Assembly (NCBI RefSeq): GCF_002913715.1
Contig: NZ_PPCE01000010.1
Coordinates: 62,001-126,000 of the forward strand
Origin: Campylobacter concisus
Lineage (GTDB): Bacteria > Campylobacterota > Campylobacteria > Campylobacterales > Campylobacteraceae
Direction of reading: 5' to 3'
DNA length: 64,000 nucleotides
A program made the position numbers and the translations under genes. The first letter of the stretch is position 1; the number at the start of each line of letters is the position of its first letter. This document shows positions 28,311-37,486 of the stretch, piece after piece. The notes beneath the pieces are model-generated. The model did no database searches, was not told the origin of the DNA, and saw only the letters and a program-made list of their open reading frames with translations.

Positions 28311-28360
28311 CTTTCAAAATAAATTTTATATATCCTAATTTTTACAAGTAAATTTCACAC

Positions 28361-28445
28361 AAATTTTAAAATTTCATGAGTGGAGAATTTTGGCTCCAAA
28401 TTTAGTAGTCTGCTAAGGCGAGTGAGATAAGATTTTAAAATTTAC
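28361..28445. repeat. diverged intergenic repeat, copy 1
   Basis: This segment starts AAATTTTAAAATTTCATGA, runs through a GGCTC core and a TAGTAGTC stretch to a GAGTGAG and ends GATTTTAAAATTTAC. Copy 2 at 28620-28733 has the same order of blocks. The two copies flank two strong hairpins. Internal TGGAG/CTCCA (28381-28385 with 28394-28398) can form a small stem. Confidence 0.55.
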
Positions 28446-28476
28446 AGAAATAAAATAACATATATTTTTTGTTCTT

Positions 28477-28561
28477 TTATTAAGAGAGAATGGAGCTTAA
28501 ATTACAGTCTGCTTGCAGTTGCGAGCTAGTAAAGCAAAAGAACTCCATTCTCCCTTAATAA
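28477..28561. other. long stem-loop in the dnaJ-pyk intergenic region
   Basis: The arms 28477-28495 and 28543-28561 pair over 18 of 19 positions around a 47-base loop. No reading frame fits. It could be part of a small RNA or a mobile repeat. Neither strand has a clear T run directly after the stem. Confidence 0.6.
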
Positions 28562-28567
28562 TCCCTC

Positions 28568-28620
28568 TGCCCTGACACGTTCAAGGTGCATGCGTTTTGC
28601 TATCGAGCAAGTGTCAGGCA
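28568..28620. other. second stem-loop in the dnaJ-pyk intergenic region
   Basis: TGCCCTGACAC (28568-28578) pairs with GTGTCAGGCA (28611-28620) with one bulged base. This is the most GC-rich stem in the interval and begins seven bases after the previous stem-loop. Confidence 0.6.
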
Positions 28621-28733
28621 AATTTTAAAATTTCATGAACGAGTAATTTCGGCTCTAAGATTTGAGCCAAGCAAAAAGCAAAGACAAATCTTAGCAGTCA
28701 ATTCTTACGAGTAAGCAAAATTTTAAAATTTGC
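28620..28733. repeat. diverged intergenic repeat, copy 2
   Basis: Block order matches copy 1: AAATTTTAAAATTTCATGA, a GGCTC core, a TAGCAGTC stretch, GAGTAAG and a closing AAAATTTTAAAATTTGC. It has an insertion relative to copy 1 that creates CTAAGATTTG (28654-28663) / CAAATCTTAG (28685-28694), a perfect 10-bp inverted repeat. Together with the hairpins this accounts for most of the 474-bp gene-free interval before pyk. Confidence 0.55.
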
Positions 28734-28747
28734 AAGAGAGTATAAAT

Positions 28748-30199
28748 TTACTCAATTGCAAGCTCCAAATAATAATCAAGCTGATCGCGTCTGATGATAC
28801 GTATAAGGTTTGTGCTACCCTCAACGCCCGTAGGGTGACCGGCTGTGACAAGATAGGTCTTGTCGTGTTCAACATATCCCTCTTCATACGCCTTTTTCAT
28901 GACATTTGCTAAAAGTGAGCTAAGCTTTGTTTTTTCTAGTACTAGCGCTGGCGTAACACCCCAAGCAAGGGTAAGCATGTGTGCTGTTTGCTCATCGTGA
29001 GCAACTGCAATGATGTCGATATTTGTGCGGTTTCTAGCTAATTTTATGGCCGATTTTCCTGAGCCAGTGATTGAGATTAATGCATCTGCCTTTATGCGAA
29101 CAGCAAGAGATGCGGCACTACTTGCCACCATATCAGTCTCGTCAAAAAAGTCAAACTCATCAAATTTATTATATGGATAGATGCTTTGAGTTTGGATGAT
29201 CGTTTTACTCATCGCCTCTACGACCGCGACTGGGTTTTTACCGATCGCACTCTCTTCACTTAGCATAACAGCATCAGTACCGTCTAGCACAGCATTTGCC
29301 ACGTCGCTGATCTCCGCCCTTGTAGCAGTTTCATGCTCTGCCATGCTTAGCATCATCTGCGTTGCAGTAATGACTGGCTTGCTTGCTGCATTTGCCTTTT
29401 TGATGATGAGCTTTTGGATAGTTGGAACCTTATAAAATGGCACTTCTATGCCGAGATCGCCACGAGCTACCATAATACCATCACTCTTTGCAATGATGTC
29501 GTCTATATTTTCAACCGCGTCAAATTTCTCGATCTTAGATAAAACAGCAGCTCTTGAGCCAAATTCTTTTAAGATATTTTTTGTCTTTATTACGTCATTT
29601 GCATCTTGTACGAAGCTAATAGCGACAAAATTTACACCATGCCTTGCGCCAAATTTCATATCTTCTTTATCTTTTGGTGTGATGATCTCGATGCCAAGAG
29701 CTGTATTTGGAAAATTTACGCCTTTGTTTGAGTTTAAAATTCCATCATTTTCAATGATAGTTTTTACTACTTCTTTACCTTCGCTAACGACCTTTGCTCT
29801 TATAGAGCCATCATAGAGATAGACATACTCGCCAACCTTTAGCATAGGCAAAATTTGAGGCTGGTTTAGGCTTACTTTATAAATTCCTTTTTCCACTTTT
29901 TCACCGATGATCTCATCAGCATGGATACTAAGTTCATCACCGGCCTTTAGATAAAATGGCTCACTAAGCTTGCCAACTCTGATCTTTGGGCCGCAGATAT
30001 CTTGTAAAATTCCTATTCTTTTATTTAGCCTTTTTTCGATATTTCTTATCTTGTCAATATTTGATTTATGGTATTCGTGTGTCCCATGGCTAAAATTTAA
30101 ACGAAAGACATTAACACCTGCTTTTACCATCGCTTCCATTGTCTCTTCATTATCACTTGCTGGCCCCAAAGTAGCTACGATTTTTGTCTTTTTTATCAT
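28748..30199 (-). CDS. pyk: pyruvate kinase
   Basis: A 483-residue glycolytic enzyme making pyruvate and ATP from PEP. The start KKTKIVATLGPAS, NFSHGTHEYH, the catalytic Lys in AVLSKIEKFD and the Mg-binding MVARGDLGIEVP are all present, followed by a complete C-terminal regulatory domain. I set the start at ATG 30199 (MIKKTKIVAT). The frame is open 24 codons further, but that extension has no family similarity and runs into the promoter zone of the divergent binding-protein gene. Confidence 0.97.
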   Translation of the reverse strand: MIKKTKIVATLGPASDNEETMEAMVKAGVNVFRLNFSHGTHEYHKSNIDKIRNIEKRLNKRIGILQDICGPKIRVGKLSEPFYLKAGDELSIHADEIIGEKVEKGIYKVSLNQPQILPMLKVGEYVYLYDGSIRAKVVSEGKEVVKTIIENDGILNSNKGVNFPNTALGIEIITPKDKEDMKFGARHGVNFVAISFVQDANDVIKTKNILKEFGSRAAVLSKIEKFDAVENIDDIIAKSDGIMVARGDLGIEVPFYKVPTIQKLIIKKANAASKPVITATQMMLSMAEHETATRAEISDVANAVLDGTDAVMLSEESAIGKNPVAVVEAMSKTIIQTQSIYPYNKFDEFDFFDETDMVASSAASLAVRIKADALISITGSGKSAIKLARNRTNIDIIAVAHDEQTAHMLTLAWGVTPALVLEKTKLSSLLANVMKKAYEEGYVEHDKTYLVTAGHPTGVEGSTNLIRIIRRDQLDYYLELAIE

Positions 30200-30259
30200 T
30201 TTATGCCCCATAAATTTGATTTTTGCGATTATAACACATTTTAATAATGTAATTTTTTG

Positions 30260-30265
30260 TATAAT
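30260..30265 (+). promoter_or_regulatory. -10 box for the TRAP binding protein gene
   Basis: TATAAT in TTTTTTGTATAATAGG lies 25 bp before the ATG at 30290, followed by AAAGGAGA. The T tract upstream fits Campylobacter promoters. The spacing gives a very short leader. Confidence 0.6.
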
Positions 30266-30289
30266 AGGCAAAATTTCAAAGGAGAAGAT

Positions 30290-31345
30290 ATGAATAAATT
30301 TTTATTAGCGTCTCTTGGTTTAGCAGCTGTTGCTTGCGTTGCTATGGGAGATGATAAAGTTTATAAGCTAAAGCTTGCTAGCTCATGGGAGAGCACTATG
30401 CCAGTGCTTGGTGATGTGCCAAAAGAGTTAAAGGATAAAGTTGAAAAGATGAGCAATGGCAGACTTGAGCTAAGGATTGATTATCCATCAAAGCATAAAT
30501 CACCTTTTGCAATGCTTGATTTTGCTAAAAGCGGTCAATACGACATTACCTACACAAGTAGCTATTATTATAAAGGCAAAGATGCTAAAACTATATTTTT
30601 TACAGCAACTCCATTTATGATGAATACTGATGAGCAAACAGCTTGGTATGAATTTGGCGGCGGTAAGGAGCTTGAGGCAAAAGTTTACGATCCATACAAT
30701 ATCAAAATTTTTAGAGCTGGAAATACCGGCATGCAAATGGGTGGCTGGTTTAAAAAAGAGATCAAATCACTAGATGATATCAAAGGCTTAAAGATAAGAA
30801 TTCCGGGCTTTGGTGGTGAAATTTACGCTAAACTTGGCGCTAACATTAACACTATCCCAACTGGTGAGCTTTACATGGCTCTTGAGATGGGAACGATCGA
30901 CTCAGTCGAATGGGTTAGCCCAGCTTATGATATGGCACTTGGCTTTCACAAAGTGGCAAAATACTACTACACAGGCTGGCAAGAGCCAAACGGTGAAACT
31001 CAATTTTTCTTTAATAAAAAATCATACGAAAAACTTCCAGATGATCTAAAAGCGATCTTTGAAGCAGCTGCAGCAGAAGTAGCAAGAGATGCAAATACAA
31101 AAGTATTTTATTCAAATGTCGAGTACTGGGATAAAATGAAGAGCGAGTATCCAGACATCCAAGTAAAATCTTTCCCACCAGAAGTAATCGCAGCTCTTAA
31201 AAAAGCCACAAATGAGCTTCTTGATGAAGAGAGTGCTAAAGATCCGTTATTTAAAGAGATCGTTGAGTCTCAAAGAGCTTTCCTTAAAAAAGCAAGAGAA
31301 TGGACTAAAATTTCAGACTACGCTTATATCAAAACAAACGAATAG
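30290..31345 (+). CDS. TRAP transporter solute-binding protein (DctP family)
   Basis: A 351-residue periplasmic protein with a signal peptide (MNKFLLASLGLAAVACVAMG). The mature part shows the DctP fold: KLASSWES, an ITYTSSYYYKGKD ligand loop, GLKIRIPGFGGEIYAKLGA with the conserved Arg that binds the substrate carboxylate, and the VEWVSPAYDMALGF and NGETQFFFNKKSYEKLP segments typical of the 2-oxo-acid-binding TakP branch. The start at 30290 is set by AAAGGAGA and the signal peptide. The DctQ and DctM membrane subunits needed for transport are not nearby; aroE lies on the other strand and a strong terminator follows. Confidence 0.9.
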   Translation: MNKFLLASLGLAAVACVAMGDDKVYKLKLASSWESTMPVLGDVPKELKDKVEKMSNGRLELRIDYPSKHKSPFAMLDFAKSGQYDITYTSSYYYKGKDAKTIFFTATPFMMNTDEQTAWYEFGGGKELEAKVYDPYNIKIFRAGNTGMQMGGWFKKEIKSLDDIKGLKIRIPGFGGEIYAKLGANINTIPTGELYMALEMGTIDSVEWVSPAYDMALGFHKVAKYYYTGWQEPNGETQFFFNKKSYEKLPDDLKAIFEAAAAEVARDANTKVFYSNVEYWDKMKSEYPDIQVKSFPPEVIAALKKATNELLDEESAKDPLFKEIVESQRAFLKKAREWTKISDYAYIKTNE

Positions 31346-31353
31346 TAAAATTT

Positions 31354-31378
31354 AGCAGGGACCTTCCCTGCTTTTTAT
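31354..31378 (+). terminator. terminator after the TRAP binding protein gene
   Basis: The perfect 8-bp stem AGCAGGGA/TCCCTGCT with a CCT loop is followed by TTTTTAT. It is the clearest rho-independent terminator in the window and shows the gene is monocistronic. Confidence 0.85.
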
Positions 31379-31465
31379 ATTTACTCTAATTACTTTCAAT
31401 AAAAAATTTTAATCAAAATGTTTCTATAAGCTATAAATTTTTATAAAAATAAATACTGGTGGCTA

Positions 31466-32254
31466 TTATAGATAGAAAATTTCTCTCATTGAGCACTCGA
31501 TCTTTGACTCATCGAGTGTATTGTTAAAAAATAAATTTAGTGCTAAAATCGCTTGATATAAAAGCATATCGGCCCCATCTTTTACACTAAGGCTGCTTTT
31601 CTTGGCCATTTCTAAAAATGGTGTTTGCTTACCATAAATCACATCAAATGCAAATTTAGCATCCTTAAAAATACTTTTTAAAATTTCTTTAGGTGCTGGT
31701 AAAAAATCATCCTTTAAACCAGCAGAGGTTGAGTTAATGACTAGATCAAATTTTTGCTCTTCATAGTTATCCCAACTAAAGCATTTGTACTCATCTTTAA
31801 ATTTCTCAAGCCTATCTTTGCTTCTATTTAGTATGCAAACATCAACGCCTTGTTCTTTTAATGCATAAGTTATGGCATTTGCAGTACCGCCAGCTCCAAG
31901 AACAATAGCTTTTTTTACACCTTTAAAATTTTTTATTGCTTTTAAAAATCCAGGCGCATCTGTATTGTATGCATAAATTTTGTCATTTTTAAGCACAAGA
32001 GTATTTGCAGAGCCTATTTTGCGAGCTATATCCGAAGCTTCATCGGCTAAATTTAAAGCCCACTCTTTATGTGGAAGTGTTACGTTTGCACCGTTTAATT
32101 TTAAGGATTTAAATTTATTGATTAATTCACTGCCATCTTTTAGCAAGACTCTTGTGTAAAGTGCTTTTAAGCCAAGGTCTGCAATGGCTTTGTTGTGCAG
32201 CCTCGGAGATACCGAGTGAGCTATTGGATCTCCAAAGACTGCGAATGTTTTCAT
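31466..32254 (-). CDS. aroE: shikimate dehydrogenase
   Basis: A 262-residue NADPH enzyme reducing 3-dehydroshikimate to shikimate for aromatic amino acids. FGDPIAHSVSPRLHN binds shikimate, the catalytic Lys is in NVTLPHKEWAL (about 64), and VLGAGGTANAITYAL is the NADP-binding loop. It overlaps the SPOR-protein gene by 4 bp and is the last gene of the gatC-to-aroE run. Length is normal for the short Campylobacter AroE. Confidence 0.96.
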   Translation of the reverse strand: MKTFAVFGDPIAHSVSPRLHNKAIADLGLKALYTRVLLKDGSELINKFKSLKLNGANVTLPHKEWALNLADEASDIARKIGSANTLVLKNDKIYAYNTDAPGFLKAIKNFKGVKKAIVLGAGGTANAITYALKEQGVDVCILNRSKDRLEKFKDEYKCFSWDNYEEQKFDLVINSTSAGLKDDFLPAPKEILKSIFKDAKFAFDVIYGKQTPFLEMAKKSSLSVKDGADMLLYQAILALNLFFNNTLDESKIECSMREIFYL

Positions 32255-33096
32255 TTTGCTCTAAAGATAAAAGCGTCTTTATTGATATCTTTTCTAATAT
32301 CACCTACTGCTTTTTGAAGCGTTTTTTCATCAAATGGACCAACTAAAATTTTAGTCAGCTCGCCAACTTTTATAGTCTTGTAGTTATATCCCTTAGCAGC
32401 GATCTTCTTCATATATTCAGCATTTGGATTAAATTTACTAGTCACAAATACTTGAACATAAGAGCCTTTTGTAGCAGGTTCACTTTTAGCTACCTCAGCT
32501 TTTTTGTCCGTTTTTTCTATTTTAGTTTCAGCCTTTTTTTCAATCTTTTTATCTACTTTATTTTCAGTCTTAGCTGATTTTGCCTCACTCTTTTTATCAG
32601 TAGCTGCTACTTTTTCGACTTTTTTAACTGAAGTATCTACCTTTGTCTCAGCTTTTTTTGCTGGTATTTCAGCAGGCTTTTCAATAGGCTTAACTATCTC
32701 TTTTGACTCTTCAGTTTTAGAAACAGGCTTATTGTTTTCTTTATCTTTTAGCTTTTTGATCATATCTTCAAATTCATCTTGTTGCTTATTTTCAGGCACG
32801 ATCGGTACTTGCTCAAAAAGCTGTGTATCGCCTTTTTTATTGTCTGAATTTGTATCAGCTATCGGAGCTTGTCTATCTACTGGCTGCTCAGCTGGTACTG
32901 GAGGAAGCACTAGTCTTGAATCAGCTTCATTTTGCGCTTGTGAAGGATCGCTTGAATTTACTAGCTTCATAGCCACTACAATGATCAAAAAAAGTATAAT
33001 AAGAGCTGCAATAAATATCAGAAGCTTTTTTAGCTTCAATCCTCTTGCGTCATCGTCTCTTTCTAAAAGAATATCTTTTAACTCATCATTTTCCAC
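32251..33096 (-). CDS. membrane-anchored SPOR-domain protein
   Basis: A 281-residue protein with a cytoplasmic head, one TM (about 26-45), a long Lys/Ala/Glu-rich periplasmic linker (about 50-200) of low complexity, and a C-terminal SPOR-like domain (about 205-281: SYVQVFVTSKFNPNAEYMKK to KILVGPFDEKTLQKAV). SPOR domains bind denuded glycan strands at the septum, so a role in division or peptidoglycan remodelling is likely. It overlaps aroE by 4 bp. The same pairing is known in C. jejuni (Cj0404-aroE, from recall). Confidence 0.85.
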   Translation of the reverse strand: MENDELKDILLERDDDARGLKLKKLLIFIAALIILFLIIVVAMKLVNSSDPSQAQNEADSRLVLPPVPAEQPVDRQAPIADTNSDNKKGDTQLFEQVPIVPENKQQDEFEDMIKKLKDKENNKPVSKTEESKEIVKPIEKPAEIPAKKAETKVDTSVKKVEKVAATDKKSEAKSAKTENKVDKKIEKKAETKIEKTDKKAEVAKSEPATKGSYVQVFVTSKFNPNAEYMKKIAAKGYNYKTIKVGELTKILVGPFDEKTLQKAVGDIRKDINKDAFIFRAK

Positions 33097-33109
33097 TTTT
33101 TATCCTTAA

Positions 33110-33652
33110 TTACATATATTTTGACCAACTTGCCCCGCGCTCTTTTTGATAGAGTTTATAAGGTAAAGTTAGTATGTTAAATTCTTTTGGCATATCGATA
33201 TTTGGAAACATCCTCCACTCTTTAGGTAGCTTCTGTGAAAGCTTTGCGTTGAGCACGTTTGCCAGCTGACAAGCCTCATTTAGCGTAGTGTGACCTTTAT
33301 GCACATAAAGATGTAGATGTCCTGGCGTCTTACTCTCGTAGGCTGTAAAATTTATAAATCCTTCTTCTCTTAAAAGAAGCTGTGCTTTATGCCAAAATCT
33401 ATCTGGGGTTCTGCCGTTATAGTCAAAGACTATATTTTCAACTTTATCATTCGCATTTATTAAAGAGTGTGCAATAACAGCCTTGCCCTCTTCATGCTCT
33501 TTCATGACACTATAAGTTAGCGGCTCGTTGATTTTTTCAAATTTATCAAAGAAAATTTTGCCTCTGTATTCTATTTTATTAACGATCGTATCACGCTTGA
33601 TATAGTAGTGAGTTGTAATAATCTTTATAAGTGCCGTATCAATACTTTGCAT
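33110..33652 (-). CDS. conserved Campylobacter protein of unknown function
   Basis: A 180-residue soluble protein without recognised domain. It contains [24 protein letters not shown], a His-rich segment (about 116-135), and a Trp/Phe-rich C-terminus ([15 protein letters not shown]). I chose ATG 33652, which overlaps the glyA TGA, over a TTG one codon upstream. Position between glyA and the SPOR gene is kept in C. jejuni. The [10 protein letters not shown] stretch could bind metal or phosphate, but this is speculation. Confidence 0.8.
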   Translation of the reverse strand: MQSIDTALIKIITTHYYIKRDTIVNKIEYRGKIFFDKFEKINEPLTYSVMKEHEEGKAVIAHSLINANDKVENIVFDYNGRTPDRFWHKAQLLLREEGFINFTAYESKTPGHLHLYVHKGHTTLNEACQLANVLNAKLSQKLPKEWRMFPNIDMPKEFNILTLPYKLYQKERGASWSKYM

Positions 33653-34896
33653 CAAAATGTCGCTTTATCATAGATTATAAATTTATGGGCAAGTTCAACT
33701 AGCTCAGCTTTTGTCTTCTCTTGCAAAGATGTATTGTTTATATCGCTTAGCACGTCAGCTATTTTGTTTGCTATTAGCTCAAACTCAGCCTCTTTCATGC
33801 CACGAGCCGTAAGCGCAGGACTACCAACACGTATACCACTTGTGATAAATGGGCTTCTTATCTCGCCTGGAACCGTATTTTTATTTACCGTTATTCCAGC
33901 ATTTCCAAGAGCGATATCAGCGTCTTTACCGCTAAATTCGCGGTTTAAAAAGCTCATTAAAATTAGGTGATTATCAGTGCCACCACTCACTAGGTCAAAG
34001 CCTCTTTTTATTAATACTTCACCTAATTTTTTAGCATTTGCTTTTACTTGTTTAGCATAAATTTTCCACTCAGGGCTAAGGTTGTGCTTAAAACCAACTG
34101 CCTTTGCTGCGATGACATGAACTAGTGGTCCGCCCTGGATGCCTGGAAAAATAGAGGCATTTATCTTCTTAGCATACTCTTCATTGTTTGTCATAATGAT
34201 ACCGCCTCTTGGGCCTCTTAATGTTTTATGCGTAGTTGAGCTTACGACATCACAGTATGGGAAAGGACTTTGATGCTCGCCAGCAACAACAAGACCAGCA
34301 ATGTGAGCAACATCTGCAAAGAGTATCGCCCCAACAGCATCGGCTATCTCACGGAATTTTTTAAACTCAATCTCTCTTGTGTATGCGCTTGCGCCACAAA
34401 CGATCATTTTTGGTTTTACTATCTTTGCGATATCCATGACTCTATCGTAGTTTATGCGGCCATCAAGCTCGACGCCATAGAAAAAGCTCTCATACATCTT
34501 ACCAGAGCTGCTGACCTTTGCACCGTGTGTCAAATGTCCACCATGGCTTAGATCCATGCCTAAAATTTTATCACCTGGATTAAGCAAAGCACCGTAAACG
34601 CCTTGGTTTGCCTGGGAACCTGAGTTTGGTTGAACGTTTGCAAATTCACATCCAAAAAGCTCTTTACATCTATCGATCGCTATTTGCTCGATCTCATCTA
34701 CAAATTCGCAGCCACCATAATATCTCTTGCCAGGATAGCCTTCAGCGTATTTGTTTGTTAGGATTGAGCCCATTACTTCCATAACTTCTGGATATGTAAA
34801 ATTTTCACTAGCGATCATCTCAAGGTGATCACATTGACGTTTTAACTCTAAATTTACTAGATCGTAAATATCCTTATCGTAGCTTTGCAAACTCAT
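33652..34896 (-). CDS. glyA: serine hydroxymethyltransferase
   Basis: A 414-residue PLP enzyme converting serine and tetrahydrofolate to glycine and methylene-THF. The PLP lysine lies in [14 protein letters not shown] (about 226), and [13 protein letters not shown] and [11 protein letters not shown] are family motifs. The start overlaps the lysS stop by 4 bp and the stop overlaps the next gene. Its folate substrate links it to folB in this window. Confidence 0.98.
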   Translation of the reverse strand: MSLQSYDKDIYDLVNLELKRQCDHLEMIASENFTYPEVMEVMGSILTNKYAEGYPGKRYYGGCEFVDEIEQIAIDRCKELFGCEFANVQPNSGSQANQGVYGALLNPGDKILGMDLSHGGHLTHGAKVSSSGKMYESFFYGVELDGRINYDRVMDIAKIVKPKMIVCGASAYTREIEFKKFREIADAVGAILFADVAHIAGLVVAGEHQSPFPYCDVVSSTTHKTLRGPRGGIIMTNNEEYAKKINASIFPGIQGGPLVHVIAAKAVGFKHNLSPEWKIYAKQVKANAKKLGEVLIKRGFDLVSGGTDNHLILMSFLNREFSGKDADIALGNAGITVNKNTVPGEIRSPFITSGIRVGSPALTARGMKEAEFELIANKIADVLSDINNTSLQEKTKAELVELAHKFIIYDKATF

Positions 34897-36404
34897 TTTT
34901 CATTCTCCTTTATCTCATTTTTAAGTGGCCTCATCGCTGGGAAGAGCACAACATCGCGAATTGATTTTTTATCCGTTAAAAGCATAACAAGCCTATCGAT
35001 ACCTATACCCTCACCTGCAACTGGCGGCATGCCGTATCCTAGGGCTTTTACATAGTCCTCATCCATCTCGTGTGCCTCGTCATCGCCTGCGTTTTTAGCA
35101 TCGATTTGCGCTTTAAAGCGGTTGTATTGATCGATTGGATCGTTTAGCTCATTAAAGCCATTTGCTAGCTCACGACCAGCGATAAATAACTCAAATCTCT
35201 CAGCCACATCAGGGTTTGCGTCACTTCTTCTTGAAAGTGGGCTGATCGAAATCGGATAATCAATAACAAATGTTGGGTGTATAAGCTTACTCTCTACGTA
35301 GTTATCAAATAACTCAGCCTGTAAGTGACCAAGATCAAGCTTCTTATTTGCTTCAAGGCCATCAGCTCTTAGTTTTGCTAAAATTTTATCTTTATCATTT
35401 ATGATATTATCATCTAGTCCGCCGATCTCAACGAGAGCTTTTTTGTAGCTTATTCGCTTAAATGGCTTACTAAAATCAATCTCCATGCCGTCAAAATTTA
35501 CAACTTTTTCCATATCCAGCTTGTCTAAAATGACATTAAAAAGATCCTCTGTGATACCCATTAAATCGTGGTAGTTGTGGTATGCCCAGTAAAACTCTAT
35601 ACTTGTAAACTCAGGGTTGTGAGTAAGATCCATTCCTTCGTTTCTAAAATTTCTATTCATCTCATAAACAGCCTCAAAGCCACCTACTATAAGGCGTTTG
35701 AGGTATAATTCAGGTGCAATCCTTAGATATCTCTCTACTCCAAGGGCATTGTGAAAAGTGATAAATGGCTTGGCGTTTGCACCGCCTGCTATTGGGTGTA
35801 GCATCGGTGTTTCAACTTCTAAAAAGCCCTTTTCTTCAAAAAATCTTCTAATCGTACTTATAATCACTGAGCGTCTTTTAAAATCAGCTCTAACTTCAGG
35901 GTTCATTATCATGTCAAGATATCTTTGGCGATATCTTGTCTCAACATCAACTAAGCCATGATACTTCTCAGGAAGTGGACTTATCGACTTTGAAGCAAGG
36001 CTAAGCTCACTTACATGCATAGAAAATTCGCCAGTTCTTGTTATAAATGCATAACCTCTAACATAGACGATATCACCTATCTCTACGTATTTTTTAACGA
36101 TTTTAAACCACTCTGGATCAAGCGTTTTATTACTAAAGTAAATTTGTAAATTTCCATCTTCATCTTCGATATTTGCAAAAACCGCTTTTCCAGCATCACG
36201 AATGAGTTTTATTCTGCCTGCAAGACCTACTAACTGACCTTCGGCCTTTTTTTCTTCTGTATCATTAATGTAGTTAAATTTTAGTCTAAATTTAGAGATA
36301 TTCATATCTCTTCTAAGAAAATGCGGATATGGATTAATACCTAAATTTCTTAGCTCGTCTATGCTTTGTAGTCGTTGAATCTCATGTTGGTTGTCAAATA
36401 TCAC
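34893..36404 (-). CDS. lysS: lysyl-tRNA synthetase, class II
   Basis: A 503-residue class II synthetase. An OB-fold anticodon-binding domain (about 55-150) precedes the catalytic core with motif 1 ([11 protein letters not shown]), motif 2 ([19 protein letters not shown]) and motif 3 ([20 protein letters not shown]). The reading frame is intact and length is standard. It overlaps glyA by 4 bp and follows fur by one base, so it is co-transcribed with the iron regulator. Confidence 0.98.
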   Translation of the reverse strand: MIFDNQHEIQRLQSIDELRNLGINPYPHFLRRDMNISKFRLKFNYINDTEEKKAEGQLVGLAGRIKLIRDAGKAVFANIEDEDGNLQIYFSNKTLDPEWFKIVKKYVEIGDIVYVRGYAFITRTGEFSMHVSELSLASKSISPLPEKYHGLVDVETRYRQRYLDMIMNPEVRADFKRRSVIISTIRRFFEEKGFLEVETPMLHPIAGGANAKPFITFHNALGVERYLRIAPELYLKRLIVGGFEAVYEMNRNFRNEGMDLTHNPEFTSIEFYWAYHNYHDLMGITEDLFNVILDKLDMEKVVNFDGMEIDFSKPFKRISYKKALVEIGGLDDNIINDKDKILAKLRADGLEANKKLDLGHLQAELFDNYVESKLIHPTFVIDYPISISPLSRRSDANPDVAERFELFIAGRELANGFNELNDPIDQYNRFKAQIDAKNAGDDEAHEMDEDYVKALGYGMPPVAGEGIGIDRLVMLLTDKKSIRDVVLFPAMRPLKNEIKENEK

Positions 36405-36405
36405 C

Positions 36406-36873
36406 TTACTTTCCCTTTATATTATTTTTTGAGCATTTTTCACAAATTCCATAAAGCTGCATCATATGGCCAGTTAGTTTAAAGCCATGATCTTTTGCGA
36501 TACTGATTTGTCTTTTTTCTATCATTGGATCTTCAAATTCTATGATAAGGCCGCACTTTCTGCATATCATATGGTCGTGATGTGGCTTTGTGGCAAGCTC
36601 AAATTTTTTGCCTTGTGAACCAAAGCTGATTGATGTCACCATTTCTGATTCTTCAAGTAGATTTAGTGTTCTATAAACAGTTGCGATACCAATATTTAGC
36701 TCAGGGTGTGTCTCTTTTATAAAAAGATAAAGTCTTTCTGGAGTAAAGTGTTCGCCATTGTTATATAGCGTTTTTAGTAAAATTTCACGCTGTTTCGTGT
36801 ATTTTAAACCATTGTCACGAAGCACTCTTTTGAATTTCTCAAGCAACGCATCATATTCTAAATTTTCTATCAT
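36406..36873 (-). CDS. fur: ferric uptake regulator Fur
   Basis: A 155-residue metalloregulator. The winged helix (about 15-95) includes [16 protein letters not shown]; metal sites are [13 protein letters not shown] (regulatory histidines and first CxxC) and YGICEKCS (second CxxC of the structural zinc). With Fe2+ it represses iron uptake genes. It is the fourth gene of a run that starts at gatC, as in C. jejuni where fur lies inside a housekeeping operon and lacks a dedicated promoter. Fur rather than PerR is supported by length and position. Confidence 0.95.
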   Translation of the reverse strand: MIENLEYDALLEKFKRVLRDNGLKYTKQREILLKTLYNNGEHFTPERLYLFIKETHPELNIGIATVYRTLNLLEESEMVTSISFGSQGKKFELATKPHHDHMICRKCGLIIEFEDPMIEKRQISIAKDHGFKLTGHMMQLYGICEKCSKNNIKGK

Positions 36874-36874
36874 C

Positions 36875-37486
36875 TTATTCCCCTTTTGTGATATTAGAGT
36901 CGGTATTTACACTAGCATTTGCATCCATTGAGATAAATGCGTCAGTTTTATTTGTATCCATTGGTCTTGCCACTATCTCATCTAACTCACTTTTGATATT
37001 TTTTACATCAAGATTTGTTATCCATTTGCCAGTTTCTATCAAAACCGGATAAACTTTACTGTTCGCAAAATAAGGAGCAATTATATTATTTAGCGAAGTG
37101 CCAGATATTACAGCAACTACTGCCGAAAATGTTAAGAAAATTTTTCCACTTCCCATAACAAATCCACCAAGTCTATCCAAAAAACCAAGTCCGCTTACTG
37201 AAACTATTTTTGATAAAAATTTACCAACTAGCAAGCAAACTAGCCAAAAAACTAGCCAAAGAGAGATAAATGCGACAAACTGTAAAAATGAAGGATTTTC
37301 AAATTTATATATATTTTTAGTTATAAACTCACCAGATAGATCTGAAAACCTGCTAGCTATAATTAAGCCACCGATAAGTCCGATAAGTCCGAATGCTTCT
37401 TTTATAAGTCCATTTAATATACCTTTTATGCCAAGCATCAAGACAAGAGCAATAATAATGATATCAAACCACGTTACTAAATCCAT
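36875..37486 (-). CDS. cvpA: CvpA family membrane protein
   Basis: A 203-residue inner-membrane protein with four hydrophobic segments in the first 150 residues ([22 protein letters not shown] opening the family pattern) and a hydrophilic Asn/Asp/Thr-rich cytoplasmic tail. CvpA proteins affect colicin V export and envelope stress; the exact function is unknown. It lies one base upstream of fur and shares its start base with the pilT stop. Confidence 0.85.
   Translation of the reverse strand: MDLVTWFDIIIIALVLMLGIKGILNGLIKEAFGLIGLIGGLIIASRFSDLSGEFITKNIYKFENPSFLQFVAFISLWLVFWLVCLLVGKFLSKIVSVSGLGFLDRLGGFVMGSGKIFLTFSAVVAVISGTSLNNIIAPYFANSKVYPVLIETGKWITNLDVKNIKSELDEIVARPMDTNKTDAFISMDANASVNTDSNITKGE

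Noticed and set aside
28361-28733. 6S RNA, tmRNA, RNase P RNA or SRP RNA in the dnaJ-pyk gap
   Set aside because: None of their signature sequences (CCA-tail with tag frame, GAGGAAAGTCC-type core, SRP tetraloop region) is visible; only hairpins are.
28748-30271. pyruvate kinase starting at 30271
   Set aside because: The first 24 codons lack family similarity; the conserved MIKKTKIVAT start is at 30199.
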